Shown here one piece after another: positions 1-7,847 of a stretch of DNA of 51,504 bases (its first letter is position 1; every line of letters begins with the position of its first letter). Below the pieces are notes generated by a model. That model did not search any database and was not told the DNA's origin. It saw nothing but the letters and a program-made list of their open reading frames with translations. The position numbers were made by a program, and so were the translations under genes. Origin of the DNA: Clostridia bacterium (GTDB taxonomy: Bacteria; Bacillota; Clostridia; Christensenellales; Pumilibacteraceae). Location: positions 1 to 51,504 of the forward strand of contig JAAVYI010000047.1 in NCBI GenBank assembly GCA_022791055.1. The letters are read 5' to 3'.

Positions 1-1
1 G

Positions 2-160
2 GAAAACACGCAAATACTTGTACAGGACTTGAGCGGTTGGGAGAAGTACGGCGACTTTGTAGCGCGTTCCCCGTGGTATACGTGGCTGACGGCGGGTGCG
101 CTCGGCGTGTTACTGTTGACAACCGTTGTCATGGCGATCGTCATCAAAAAGCGAGGGTAA
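2..160 (+). CDS. C-terminal end of a membrane-anchored phage protein (partial)
   Basis: Only the last ~52 codons are in the window. They show a short polar stretch with aromatic residues (SGWEKYGDFVARSPWYTW) followed by one hydrophobic segment (about 18 residues, GALGVLLLTTVVMAIVI) and a basic end KKRG, i.e. a C-terminal membrane anchor with a positively charged tail. The next gene begins 4 nt after the stop, so the two are probably translated together. In filamentous phages most virion proteins sit in the membrane with this topology before assembly, so a coat or minor coat protein is plausible. The family cannot be named from this fragment. Confidence 0.5.
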   Translation, partial: ENTQILVQDLSGWEKYGDFVARSPWYTWLTAGALGVLLLTTVVMAIVIKKRG

Positions 161-164
161 AGCG

Positions 165-1460
165 ATGAGGACGAAAAGCATAAACCGCTTTTTGCCTTCG
201 ATGTGTCTGTTAATCGTGTCGATTCTCTTCGGCACGATTGCGGCATATACGGGGGCGAGAGCGGAAACGGCGCCGACGGTGCTGACCGATCTGCAAAAAG
301 ATGCTAACTTCGACGCTACGGCGTATCCGGTCATCGAATCGGACTATAGCTTGCAAGTGATCCAAATTGCCGAATCGACAGCCCACGAATTGCTCGTGTA
401 TATATACGTGCCAAGCGGCAAACTCGAGGCCACGAGTATCAACATATCGACGGCGATCAACGACAGTCTGCATTATGTCCATTATCCATTAAGGCTTGTC
501 GATTCGGCCGAAACGCTACATAAGTACCGCGTCGGTAATCTCACGGTCAAGGCCGACGCTTTGCGTTACTACGACATTTCGTCGATCTACCGCAAATGGG
601 ACGAACATTTCGACGCTAAGCCTACAGATGACAATACCGTTGCCGAAGTAGCATATCCGGTCGCGGCATTGTTTACCGCCTGCACCGTCGGCGACCGCGT
701 GTCTTATGGCAGGAACGGTGACCGAAACCATTGTCGTCACGGATAAGCATGTCGGTTTTATCCGCTATCCGAACGGGTTCAAACTGACCGAACAGTCGTG
801 CGACGCGCACTATATCGCGTTTAGTACCGACCGCAATATGGACTATTTGCTCGAGGCCGACGTCTATTTCGTCACGCAGCGATGCACGTACACCTACGAT
901 GCGTACCATGGCGACGAAACCATTTGTCACGATCCGATCGAGCAGTCGCTGACCCTGCTGTATACAGACGTTGCAACAAACCCCGCCGACGGGCTGTTCG
1001 CGCATAAATACACTTGGAAACGAATCGAGACGGTTGCGGACTTTGTCGCCAACGAGGATCAAAAACTGACCGATGACACCAAAGCCGCACTGCAAAGCAA
1101 AACATGGGTATTGCGTTTCTATGAATCGCCGTATTCCGAGCATACGGGGATCGGGTCGGTTGTCTCGTCGGAGTATACCAAAGTGACTGATGTCACGATC
1201 CTACGGCTGAAGTTCGAGACCAACAAAGTCGTGTACAATCTCGGCGTGGTAGATAACAAGCAACAGGGCGACGACAATCCCGACAACGAGTCGGAAAGTC
1301 GTTTCCCGAAAAGGTTTGGGAAGCTCTCGAGCATGCTTGGGGCTGGCTCGAAAAGGCATGGAATTGGTGTAAAACGAACTGGAAATGGATCGTCGGCGTG
1401 CTGATCGGCGTGGTCGTCCTGGCGTTTGTTATCAAATTCATTCGTTGGGTGCTGGATTAG
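165..1460 (+). pseudogene. Secreted, membrane-anchored phage protein (pIII-like adsorption candidate), two frameshifts
   Basis: Starts at ATG 165 behind a GAGGG ribosome site. Residues 1-33 are a signal peptide ending in an AxA-type site (TGARA before ETAP). The first frame runs to a stop at 746; the extracellular part continues in the next frame from about 700 to 1300, with an acidic linker (DDNPDNESES). A return to the first frame at about 1305 gives a Trp-rich helix (WEALEHAWGWLEKAWNW) and a C-terminal transmembrane segment (VGVLIGVVVLAFVIKF) ending at 1460. The total span of 1296 nt is divisible by 3, so the two shifts compensate. Signal peptide, large ectodomain and C-terminal anchor just upstream of the Zot gene match the layout of phage adsorption protein pIII, but this is inference from position and topology. 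Either a decayed gene or two base-call errors. Confidence 0.6.
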
Positions 1461-1463
1461 ATT

Positions 1464-2285
1464 ATGATCACCGAAATATGCGGGATCCCGCGGGCAGGAA
1501 AGACTGCGCTCATGACAAGCCTCGCCATGCAACATATGACAGGCATACAAGCGCATCGAGATCTGAAACAGTGCCGCAAATTGCTTGCGCCATTATTGGC
1601 GGGCGGTTTTGGTTATGCGCCGCCGGACGATCATCTTGTGTTCGCAGACTATACCATACAGACGCACCGCGGCAGGGTAACGAATTACGAGTGCGACGGC
1701 TTTTATTTGGGACTGGCGCAAGATACGCACCCGACAATGTTTTTGCCGCCGGCATCGCACGTGTATCTCGACGAAGCGCAGAAATATTATAACAGCCGCG
1801 AGGGCGCAAGTAAGCTGGCGGACTTTGTAAGCCGTTTTTATGAACTGCACGGCCACTACCGACTGAACATAACGCTGACCGTACAGCGGCCGATGCTCAT
1901 AGATAAAAACATTCGAGAGCTGGCCGGCGAGGTGCTGTACGTGCGTAAGCTCGAGCATGAGAAACAGGGTGGGCGAATCGTGCGATCGGTTTGGGACTGT
2001 TATCGATTCGACAGCTCTGCCGCGGCGGTTGCGTATATAGACAGCGGTTTCGATCGCCAAGCGGCAGGCGAGCGAGTACAGTTCGAATATGTCGGAAACA
2101 TATTTCGACACTACGACAGCTATGCGTTTTTCCCTGCGTTCCTGCGCGATCGCTACGACAGCGCGTTCGATCTTCGTCATGCGGTCGTGTGTTCATATAC
2201 GCGCGACGGGATCATGGATTTTAACGATCAGCACGATTACAGCGTGCCGGAAACGTATTTCAAGGGAGGCAAGAAAAAGGTATGA
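1464..2285 (+). CDS. zot-like: Zot/pI-type filamentous phage assembly ATPase
   Basis: 273 aa. The N-terminus has a Walker A loop (GIPRAGKTALMT, residues 7-18) and a Walker B-like strand ending in acidic residues (HVYLDEAQKYYNSR, about residue 97), followed by the conserved region with a Gln-Arg-Pro (VQRPMLIDKNIREL). This arrangement is that of the zonular occludens toxin (Zot)/gene I family, whose members are inner-membrane ATPases that drive extrusion of filamentous virions. No transmembrane segment is obvious here, unlike classic pI of Gram-negative phages. It starts 3 nt after the preceding gene and overlaps the next by 4 nt (ATGA), so it sits inside a phage operon. The family call is secure from the motifs; substrate and partners are inferred from phage biology. 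Confidence 0.85.
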   Translation: MITEICGIPRAGKTALMTSLAMQHMTGIQAHRDLKQCRKLLAPLLAGGFGYAPPDDHLVFADYTIQTHRGRVTNYECDGFYLGLAQDTHPTMFLPPASHVYLDEAQKYYNSREGASKLADFVSRFYELHGHYRLNITLTVQRPMLIDKNIRELAGEVLYVRKLEHEKQGGRIVRSVWDCYRFDSSAAAVAYIDSGFDRQAAGERVQFEYVGNIFRHYDSYAFFPAFLRDRYDSAFDLRHAVVCSYTRDGIMDFNDQHDYSVPETYFKGGKKKV

Positions 2286-2683
2286 CAGACATAGATACGG
2301 GTTTACAAGCCGACGAGCTGGTGAAACTTACCGATCCGCATTATACCCAACTATCCAAACAGGGCGAAATGCGGGATATGGAGACGGTAACGGACAAAGC
2401 ATTGTCGAAGATCCAACAGCCGGTACTGTATGACGCAAATCTTGCCGTGGTGTTGCGCCTTAGGCAAGAACAGTATCGCCGGCTGTGGGCGTTCCGTGAC
2501 CGCTACCGACTGGACAAATGGAAACACAAGGACAAAGTGCGGGAAATGAAACGCAATCGCAGAAAAGAGGTGCGTGAAGCTCGAGCCGTCCGCCGCGCCG
2601 CCAAACGACAGACGCGACGGGAACGACGATCCGGTGCAACCGAACAGCCGCGGGAGAACAGCAGCGAAACGGCGGCCGAATAA
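2282..2683 (+). CDS. Small basic phage protein of unknown function
   Basis: 133 aa, start ATG 2282 overlapping the stop of the Zot gene (ATGA). The first ~60 residues are mixed and mildly acidic; from about residue 65 the protein is a run of Arg, Lys and Glu (for example KHKDKVREMKRNRRKEV), likely a long charged helix with nucleic-acid-binding potential. No cysteine pairs, signal peptide or membrane segment are seen. Tight coupling to the assembly ATPase argues that it is a real phage gene. I do not recognise the family. Confidence 0.6.
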   Translation: MTDIDTGLQADELVKLTDPHYTQLSKQGEMRDMETVTDKALSKIQQPVLYDANLAVVLRLRQEQYRRLWAFRDRYRLDKWKHKDKVREMKRNRRKEVREARAVRRAAKRQTRRERRSGATEQPRENSSETAAE

Positions 2684-2948
2684 CTGTATTGTCAAGCCAA
2701 ACCGCCGCGGCAACCGACTTAAGCCGCACCGCGCAATACCCGCGAGCTGTGCTCGCGACAACGGCTACGCGACAAACTTCGCCGACTGGGCGGACGAATG
2801 GCAACGGAAACCGCCAAAGCTACGCCGCCATTGCGCGAGCACAACGCTACGGCAACCGCAACGCAAACCGCTACGCGGCTGCCGAGCGCCAATGCCCCGA
2901 AGATAACCAACCCCTAAATCATCCAAGTCAATCGCGCAGTAGCGCACC

Positions 2949-2974
2949 GCAAATTTTGCCCTAGCAAAATTTGC
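2949..2974. repeat. Perfect 11-bp inverted repeat (hairpin)
   Basis: GCAAATTTTGC at 2949-2959, loop CCTA, and its exact complement GCAAAATTTGC at 2964-2974. There is no T-run on either side, so it is not a canonical terminator. It is the first of three stacked hairpins upstream of rep. Confidence 0.8.
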
Positions 2975-2982
2975 CTCTGATC

Positions 2983-3004
2983 CCTTGGGGCGGGGGCCCC
3001 AAGG
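2983..3004. repeat. GC-rich 8-bp inverted repeat (hairpin)
   Basis: CCTTGGGG at 2983-2990 pairs with CCCCAAGG at 2997-3004 around a 6-nt G-rich loop. It lies 8 nt after the previous hairpin. A strong GC hairpin beside an origin resembles a phage packaging signal or rolling-circle origin, but this is untested. Confidence 0.75.
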
Positions 3005-3012
3005 ACAGAAGC

Positions 3013-3097
3013 GGTGGATCAAGTGGATTACTGCGCGGTAGATAACGCCGGATAGAACGACAACGCCGCTACCGCGCAGTTATCCATCTTATCCACC
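3013..3097. repeat. Long imperfect inverted repeat, 29-nt arms (25 of 29 match)
   Basis: Arms 3013-3041 and 3069-3097 are complementary at 25 of 29 positions, including an unbroken 12-bp core (ACTGCGCGGTAG / CTACCGCGCAGT). The loop is 27 nt. The right arm contains the two tandem DnaA-like 9-mers. This is the most extensive structure in the phage intergenic region and a candidate replication origin element. Confidence 0.75.
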
Positions 3098-3384
3098 AAG
3101 AGACCGCTGAAAAGACGGCTACGGCGACCGAACGGCCGCACGATCGACAACCGGGCGGACGCGAACGGCACAGCCGACACTACGCCGCCATCGCACAACC
3201 CTACGGCTATGCGCGGTCGGCTTTTTCTCTTGTCCATCGCGGGTTGGCGCAGCCCCCGCGGCGGACGATCCTGCCGGCGCTCCTGTGTTGCCGCTTGATA
3301 ATGGCAACACTTAACGCACAAAACAGACGAAAAAGCGGTTGTTTGTTTTCGTCGTATTCTGTAACGTAAAAACGGAGGTTTTTT

Positions 3385-3915
3385 GTGTCGTATAGGGAAG
3401 AATACGAATATCTCCAAATTGCATGTTCGGAAAACGGGCGATGCCTGTCTTGCGAAAAGTACGGGAAATGCAAACTGCGAGAAAAAGCGGATTTCGAACG
3501 CAGGGAACGGGAGAAACTCAAAACAACCGTATGGTGGCAATGCCGGCACAAAAACGTTGAATCCGAATGTGCCGTTTGTTCCAATTACAAGCAGTGCGTG
3601 ACCGAGCGTGGATTGCCGTTTCGCTTGTATGCTTTGCGGAATGTTGTTATAAACATACATAAGAATGGGGAAGTCGAGTTATTGCAATATAAGCGACCGT
3701 TTCACTATCTTGAAGAGTGCGCCGATCTCGACCGCGAGGATATTGACCGGCAGCGTATGCTGAAAAAGGTACGCGACGGCGTATATGAGCCGGTTAGCGA
3801 TGATTTCACGATTTCGGCTTTACAACGCAGTATTCGCAACGCCGGCAAACGGAGTAAAGACACGTTCATGGGATACGCCAAAAACAACGACTGGGAATAT
3901 TTCATCACTGTGACA
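3385..3915 (+). pseudogene. rep (5' part): Rolling-circle (HUH) replication initiator, N-terminal part only
   Basis: Starts at GTG 3385 behind GGAGG. Codons 1-177 read as the beginning of a phage Rep: Cys-rich clusters (CSENGRCLSCEKYGKC and WWQCRHKN...CAVC), then the conserved block RSIRNAGKRSKDTFMGYA and NNDWEYFITVT, which is motif I of HUH endonucleases. After codon 177 the frame continues to 4194 but becomes unrelated low-complexity sequence and runs antisense into the araC-type gene. The HUH motif and C-terminal Tyr region are missing here but appear at 26260-26685 on the same strand. About 60-80 middle residues of a normal Rep are found in neither piece (estimate from family layout). Confidence 0.8.
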
Positions 3916-3926
3916 CATTTTTATGG
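3916..3926 (+). repeat. Left junction 11-mer, near match to 26260-26270
   Basis: CATTTTTATGG at the point where Rep similarity ends. CATTTGCATGG, starting exactly where Rep similarity resumes (26260, the HLH codons of the HUH motif), matches at 9 of 11 positions. It may be a junction microhomology; a chance match is possible at this length. Confidence 0.4.
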
Positions 3927-4008
3927 ACACTTTTATTTATATATGTTTGTAACATTTTATCGGAATGAAAAGAACATGGTGTCGGAAGAATCGCTGATGG
4001 AAAGACGG

Positions 4009-4785
4009 TTACGTAGACTCGTACATTCGAGAAGGGGGCATACCGAACATTTTTACATAGTTGCGGTAAAAAACGGTATAATCGTTAAAGCCGCAGGAAA
4101 GATAGATTTCGGTAGGTTTCTCGCCGGCGGCGATGCGTTGTTTGGCGGCAAGCAAGCGTTTTTCGGTAATATATTTTTTGGGGCTGATTTTTAAATGTTG
4201 ATTGAATATGCGAAAAAGATAAGTCTCCGACACGTAGAGCACATTGCTTAATTGCGTAACGTTTTTTATTGTGAATAGATTTTCGTTGATATAGACGATT
4301 GCTTTGGACATTGTCGTATTGACGATGGGGATAACGGTACGGTCAATATGCGTCAAGCAATAGCAAAGTTCCGAGAGGAGAAGATACAGCAGATTCTCGA
4401 AATCGGAGGCGAATTCGGTTTTATACCGCATCATACGTTGAAATATATTGTCGACGGACGTATTATAACCGCAGTGAAAAACTTCGTTTCTTTCGATGAC
4501 GGTTTCAATATCGATATCGAATAGACGTTCCGCATGAAATAAAATATTGTATCTTTCGTACTTTCCGTTTTTCAATGTCAAACAGTGGTGTGTGCACGGT
4601 TTTGTGATGATAAGATCTCCGCTTTGCAAGGGATAACTTTTTTCTTCTATCGTGTATACGAGATTGCCTTTTACTATATAAATCAATTCGTACATATCAT
4701 GCGCATGCGATGAATACTCGTGCGGTTTTTCAACAACTTGCTGGATATGATTAAAGAGATATGAAGTTTGATTCGGTATAGACAT
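4009..4785 (-). CDS. AraC-family transcriptional regulator with cupin sensor domain
   Basis: 258 aa, start ATG 4785 with AGGAG 9 nt upstream. The N-terminal ~100 residues form a cupin-like sugar-binding domain (HEYSSHAHDMYELIYIVKGN, then YPLQSGDLIITKPCTHH). The C-terminal ~95 residues form the two-HTH AraC domain, with the usual second-helix block (LKISPKKYITEKRLLAAKQ... and SCGFNDYTVFYRNYVKMFGMPPSRM). Such proteins usually sense a sugar and activate an adjacent catabolic operon. It is divergent from the oxidoreductase gene at 4916, with back-to-back promoters in the 130-bp gap, so it most likely controls the 4916-23222 operon. The ligand is unknown. Confidence 0.9.
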   Translation of the reverse strand: MSIPNQTSYLFNHIQQVVEKPHEYSSHAHDMYELIYIVKGNLVYTIEEKSYPLQSGDLIITKPCTHHCLTLKNGKYERYNILFHAERLFDIDIETVIERNEVFHCGYNTSVDNIFQRMMRYKTEFASDFENLLYLLLSELCYCLTHIDRTVIPIVNTTMSKAIVYINENLFTIKNVTQLSNVLYVSETYLFRIFNQHLKISPKKYITEKRLLAAKQRIAAGEKPTEIYLSCGFNDYTVFYRNYVKMFGMPPSRMYEST

Positions 4786-4805
4786 AAGCGATTACTCCTA
4801 TATAT

Positions 4806-4834
4806 AGTATACCAGATCGGTTGAGTTTTTGCAA
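4806..4834 (-). promoter_or_regulatory. Promoter of the AraC-type regulator
   Basis: On the minus strand, TTGCAA (4829-4834), 17-nt spacer and TATACT (4806-4811), about 20 nt upstream of the start codon. It lies next to the divergent operon promoter, leaving room for a shared operator. Confidence 0.65.
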
Positions 4835-4857
4835 TAAAAAATAGGTGGATTTAGCTA

Positions 4858-4886
4858 TTGAATTGTCCTCTCGGATATGGTAAAAT
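4858..4886 (+). promoter_or_regulatory. Promoter of the glycan/amino-sugar operon
   Basis: TTGAAT (4858-4863), 17-nt spacer, TAAAAT (4881-4886). Transcription would start near 4893, about 23 nt before GTG 4916, with an AAGGAG site in between. The -35 deviates from consensus, as expected for an activator-dependent promoter. Confidence 0.6.
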
Positions 4887-4915
4887 AGTTTTATCAATGC
4901 GAAAGGAGACAAAGC

Positions 4916-5989
4916 GTGAATCGATTGAATTTGGCGATTATAGGGCAAGGGCGGAGCGGAAAAGGAATTCACGGCGTATTTTACCGTTCGGACAACAATC
5001 GGCTGTTTACGGTCAAATATGTGGTAGAGCAAGATGCGTACCGCGGCAATCTTGCGAAAGAGCTGTACCCGGGATGTACGGTGCTGTCCGATTACAAAGA
5101 ATTATTTGCAAAAACCGATATCGATCTTGTGGTGAATGCAACGTTTTCTGAGATGCACTTTGCGATTACCGAAGACTTATTGGAACACGGATTGAACGTT
5201 TTGGTGGAAAAGCCGTTCGCTCGCAACCGTTTTGAATGCGATACGCTTATACGGCTGGCCGAACAAAAAGGTGTGACGTTGGCGGTTTTTCAGCAAACGT
5301 TTTATTCGCCCATTTACATGAAAGCCATAGAAGTTTTGCAAAGCGGCGTGTTGGGAAAGCCGGAACAGATCAGCATACGCTACAACGGGTTTTCACGCCG
5401 TTGGGATTGGCAAACATTGCAAAAAAGATTGGGCGGCGGATTGTATAATAACGGGCCGCATCCTATCGGTTTGGGATTGGGCTTTATCGATTTCGACCCT
5501 GCCGTGCGCGTTGTGTATTCCAAAACGGATTCCACGGATTTGACAAGCGGCGACGGCGACGACTACGCCAAAGTACTGTTCACTGCGCCTGGAAAGCCGT
5601 TGGTCGATGTGGAAGTCAATTCCACCGACGCATATCCGACGCATACGATTAAAATACAGGGTACGAAAGGCACTTATGTTTCTTCGCAATCGGAGTATAA
5701 ATATACATATATCATAGACGGAGAAAACCACGAACGCCCCGTAGTGGAAGGCTCACTCAAGAAAGAGAACGGAGATCCGGTGTTCTGTTCCGAGCAACTG
5801 ATAAAGCACGAGGTAACGGGGAAATTCGACGGTACGCCGTTCGACATGGGCGTAAGCAATCTGTACGAAGATCTTTATTATGCGATAACCGAAGGCCGCG
5901 AAATGATGATCACGCCGAAAAAGGTAAAAGAAATTATCGGCATCGTGGAAAGCGTACATGCGCAAAATCCGTTGCCGCGTAAGTTTTGA
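4916..5989 (+). CDS. Gfo/Idh/MocA-family sugar oxidoreductase (first of three)
   Basis: 357 aa with GTG start; AAGGAG lies 7 nt upstream. The N-terminal Rossmann fold is clear (LNLAIIGQGRSGKGIHG), as is the family hallmark EKPFARN in VLVEKPFARNRFECD. The C-terminal half is the alpha/beta substrate domain (GGGLYNNGPHPIGLGLGF, containing the HPI triad region). Members oxidise or reduce sugar hydroxyls with NAD(P). It heads the operon and is followed 3 nt later by a sugar isomerase, so an oxidation/isomerisation step on an imported sugar is likely. Exact substrate not determinable. Confidence 0.88.
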   Translation: MNRLNLAIIGQGRSGKGIHGVFYRSDNNRLFTVKYVVEQDAYRGNLAKELYPGCTVLSDYKELFAKTDIDLVVNATFSEMHFAITEDLLEHGLNVLVEKPFARNRFECDTLIRLAEQKGVTLAVFQQTFYSPIYMKAIEVLQSGVLGKPEQISIRYNGFSRRWDWQTLQKRLGGGLYNNGPHPIGLGLGFIDFDPAVRVVYSKTDSTDLTSGDGDDYAKVLFTAPGKPLVDVEVNSTDAYPTHTIKIQGTKGTYVSSQSEYKYTYIIDGENHERPVVEGSLKKENGDPVFCSEQLIKHEVTGKFDGTPFDMGVSNLYEDLYYAITEGREMMITPKKVKEIIGIVESVHAQNPLPRKF

Positions 5990-5992
5990 TTT

Positions 5993-6859
5993 ATGGCACG
6001 GACGCATTTTTTAACATCGGCATTTGCCGACGAATATGCCGAAACTATAGCGGAGCAGTGCGCGGGGCTGAAAACTTTCGGGATTCGTTGTATCGAATTG
6101 CGCAATATCGACGGGAAGAGTATTGCCGATTTAACCGAAGAAGAAGCGCATAGAGTCAAAGATTGTTTGGACAAAAACGGCGTCTCCGTTTCCGCGATCG
6201 GCTCCCCGATAGGGAAAGTATGTATAGACGAAGATTTGAACGGGCATTTTATGCGAGCCGAACACGTGCTTCGGTTGGCGAAAATTTTCGAGACGCAATT
6301 GGTTCGCATTTTCAGTTTTTATCCGGCGTCGAGCATGTCGGCGCAAACATTCGAGACGAAAGTGTTTGACGCGCTTTCCGTACTTATCGAAAAGTCGGAT
6401 CGATACGGTATTACGCTGTGCCATGAAAACGAAGCGGGGATATACGGAGAAAGTCCGAAAAACTGTTTGCAAATAGCGCAGCGGTTTGCCGGAACAATGC
6501 GATTGGTATTCGATATGGGCAATTTCGTATTGGACGGTTACGACCCATTGGAAGCATATGCTTTACTGAAAAACTATATCGCTTATTTTCATATCAAAGA
6601 CGCTTTGGCGGCGGGTGCGGTCGTGCCTGCGGGCAAGGGTGAAGCAAAGATAGAAGATATACTCCGTGCGGCTCGAACGGATATGTCGGGCGACATATTT
6701 GTCAGCATAGAGCCTCATTTGCAGACCTTTGCGGGTTTGAACGCATTGGTCGGCAAAACGTTCGTCAATCCGTACAAGTACGAAAATCAAAAAGTCGCGT
6801 TTGCCGATGCGGTGCAAAAGGTACGGGATATTTTGCGAAAGACGGAGACGGAAAGATGA
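5993..6859 (+). CDS. Sugar phosphate isomerase/epimerase-type TIM barrel protein
   Basis: 288 aa. The sequence has the AP-endonuclease-2/xylose-isomerase-like TIM barrel pattern: N-terminal SAFADEYAETIAEQCAGLKTFGIRCIELR, a central CHENEAGIYGES with metal-binding Glu, LVFDMGNFVLDGYDP with Asp, YFHIKDAL with His and Asp, and a late SIEPHL with Glu. These are the expected divalent-metal ligands. No clear Shine-Dalgarno precedes ATG 5993; the 3-nt gap after the upstream stop suggests translational coupling. Together with the adjacent oxidoreductases it probably isomerises an oxidised sugar intermediate; specificity unknown. Confidence 0.85.
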   Translation: MARTHFLTSAFADEYAETIAEQCAGLKTFGIRCIELRNIDGKSIADLTEEEAHRVKDCLDKNGVSVSAIGSPIGKVCIDEDLNGHFMRAEHVLRLAKIFETQLVRIFSFYPASSMSAQTFETKVFDALSVLIEKSDRYGITLCHENEAGIYGESPKNCLQIAQRFAGTMRLVFDMGNFVLDGYDPLEAYALLKNYIAYFHIKDALAAGAVVPAGKGEAKIEDILRAARTDMSGDIFVSIEPHLQTFAGLNALVGKTFVNPYKYENQKVAFADAVQKVRDILRKTETER

Positions 6860-7836
6860 ATGTTGCGGTGATAGGCGTGGGCGCCATTTCGAAAATGCAT
6901 TTGGCGGCGCTTTGCGAATGCGGACAAAACATTACGGCGCTGTGCGATATTTTGCCCGAGAAATGTTATGCCGCCAAAGAGAGTTTCGGATTGCGGTGCA
7001 ACGTATATGACGACTATCTGCAAATGTTGCAAAGCGAAAGACTCGATGTTGTGCACATTTGTACGCCGCATTATTTGCACGCCGAGATGATTTGCGCGGC
7101 GTTGGCGCGGCACATACACGTGTTGTGCGAAAAGCCGCTTGCAATCAACGAGGAGCAACTCCGACAAATCGAGGAGCGCGTGCGGCATACTTCCGCGCAG
7201 TTGGGCGTCTGTCACCAAACGCGATATAACGAAACCGTGCGCTACGCAAAGCAACTGTTCGCCGACGATCCGATTACGGCGGGTGCGGGAACGCTTGTAT
7301 GGCAACGCGATGTCGCGTATTACCGCTCTGCGCCGTGGCGCGGCAAAAGGGAAACCGAAGGCGGCGGCGTTATGATCAATCAGGCGTTGCATACGCTGGA
7401 TCTGTTGCAGTGGTTTTGCGGTATGCCGCAGTCCGTTACGGCGCATATAAGCAACGATACGCTAAAAGATGCGATCGATGTGGAAGAATCGGCTTTCGGT
7501 ATATTTTCGTTACCGAACGGCGGCAACTTTATCATCAACGCCACCAATGCGGCAAAGTATAGTTTTCCGATCAATCTTATGTTTCGATCCGAAAAACATA
7601 CGGCATGTATCATGGGCGACAATCTGTTTTTAGACGGAAAGATCATTACGAAAAGCGACGGACTGCCGCTGTTCGGAAAAGAGGTTTGGGGGACGGGACA
7701 CGTCAAACTGATTCGGGATTTTTACGATTGTATACAGAACGGAAGAAAATTCGAATTGGATTTTTACGAAGGGCAAAAGGCCGTGCGACTGATTTTGAAA
7801 ATGTACGACGCGCACGGCGAACGGATTGCGGTATGA
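6856..7836 (+). CDS. Gfo/Idh/MocA-family sugar oxidoreductase (second of three)
   Basis: 326 aa, ATG 6856 overlapping the previous stop by 4 nt. Rossmann start NVAVIGVGAISKMHLAAL, the family motif CEKPLAINEEQ (about residue 95), and the downstream GGGVMINQALHTLDLLQWFCG, whose His-x3-Asp pair is the usual catalytic region. It is distinct from the first paralogue, so the two probably act on different intermediates. Co-translated with the isomerase upstream and the deaminase 12 nt downstream. Confidence 0.88.
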   Translation: MNVAVIGVGAISKMHLAALCECGQNITALCDILPEKCYAAKESFGLRCNVYDDYLQMLQSERLDVVHICTPHYLHAEMICAALARHIHVLCEKPLAINEEQLRQIEERVRHTSAQLGVCHQTRYNETVRYAKQLFADDPITAGAGTLVWQRDVAYYRSAPWRGKRETEGGGVMINQALHTLDLLQWFCGMPQSVTAHISNDTLKDAIDVEESAFGIFSLPNGGNFIINATNAAKYSFPINLMFRSEKHTACIMGDNLFLDGKIITKSDGLPLFGKEVWGTGHVKLIRDFYDCIQNGRKFELDFYEGQKAVRLILKMYDAHGERIAV

Positions 7837-7847
7837 AGGAGGCGAAT

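Larger units (their letters stand above)
2684..3384 (+). other. Non-coding intergenic region of the inovirus remnant (likely origin and packaging signals)
   Basis: About 700 bases between the small basic protein and rep with no convincing gene; open frames here translate to Arg/Ala/Thr-rich sequence without domain character. It holds three inverted repeats within 150 nt (2949-3097) and two adjacent DnaA-box-like 9-mers, TTATCCATC and TTATCCACC, at 3080-3097. In filamentous phages the main intergenic region, which carries the replication origin and packaging hairpin, lies directly upstream of the Rep gene, as here. Functional assignment is inference from position and structure. Confidence 0.5.
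1..3915 (+). mobile_element. Inovirus-like (filamentous phage) prophage remnant, left end outside window
   Basis: All genes here run on the plus strand in an order that fits a filamentous phage: membrane-anchored coat-type proteins, a Zot/pI ATPase, a hairpin-rich non-coding region, then a rolling-circle Rep gene. The Zot-type Walker A motif and the Rep motif I (FITVT) are the strongest markers. The element is damaged: the putative adsorption gene has two frameshifts and rep stops being Rep at about 3915. The C-terminal part of a Rep of the same kind lies at 26260-26685. Assignment to inoviruses is from gene content and order; the individual coat proteins are not recognised by sequence. Confidence 0.75.

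Noticed and set aside
2689..2964. Open frame of 91 codons after the phage basic protein
   Set aside because: Composition is Arg/Ala/Thr-rich without hydrophobic core, no ribosome site, and it runs into the hairpin region.
3173..3228. Terminator with AGCCGAC/GTCGGCT stem and TTTTT
   Set aside because: Loop is over 30 nt, so stable folding is doubtful; left as a weak possibility only.
3916..4194. Continuation of the Rep frame to 4194
   Set aside because: Past codon 177 the sequence no longer resembles Rep and lies antisense to the araC-type gene.
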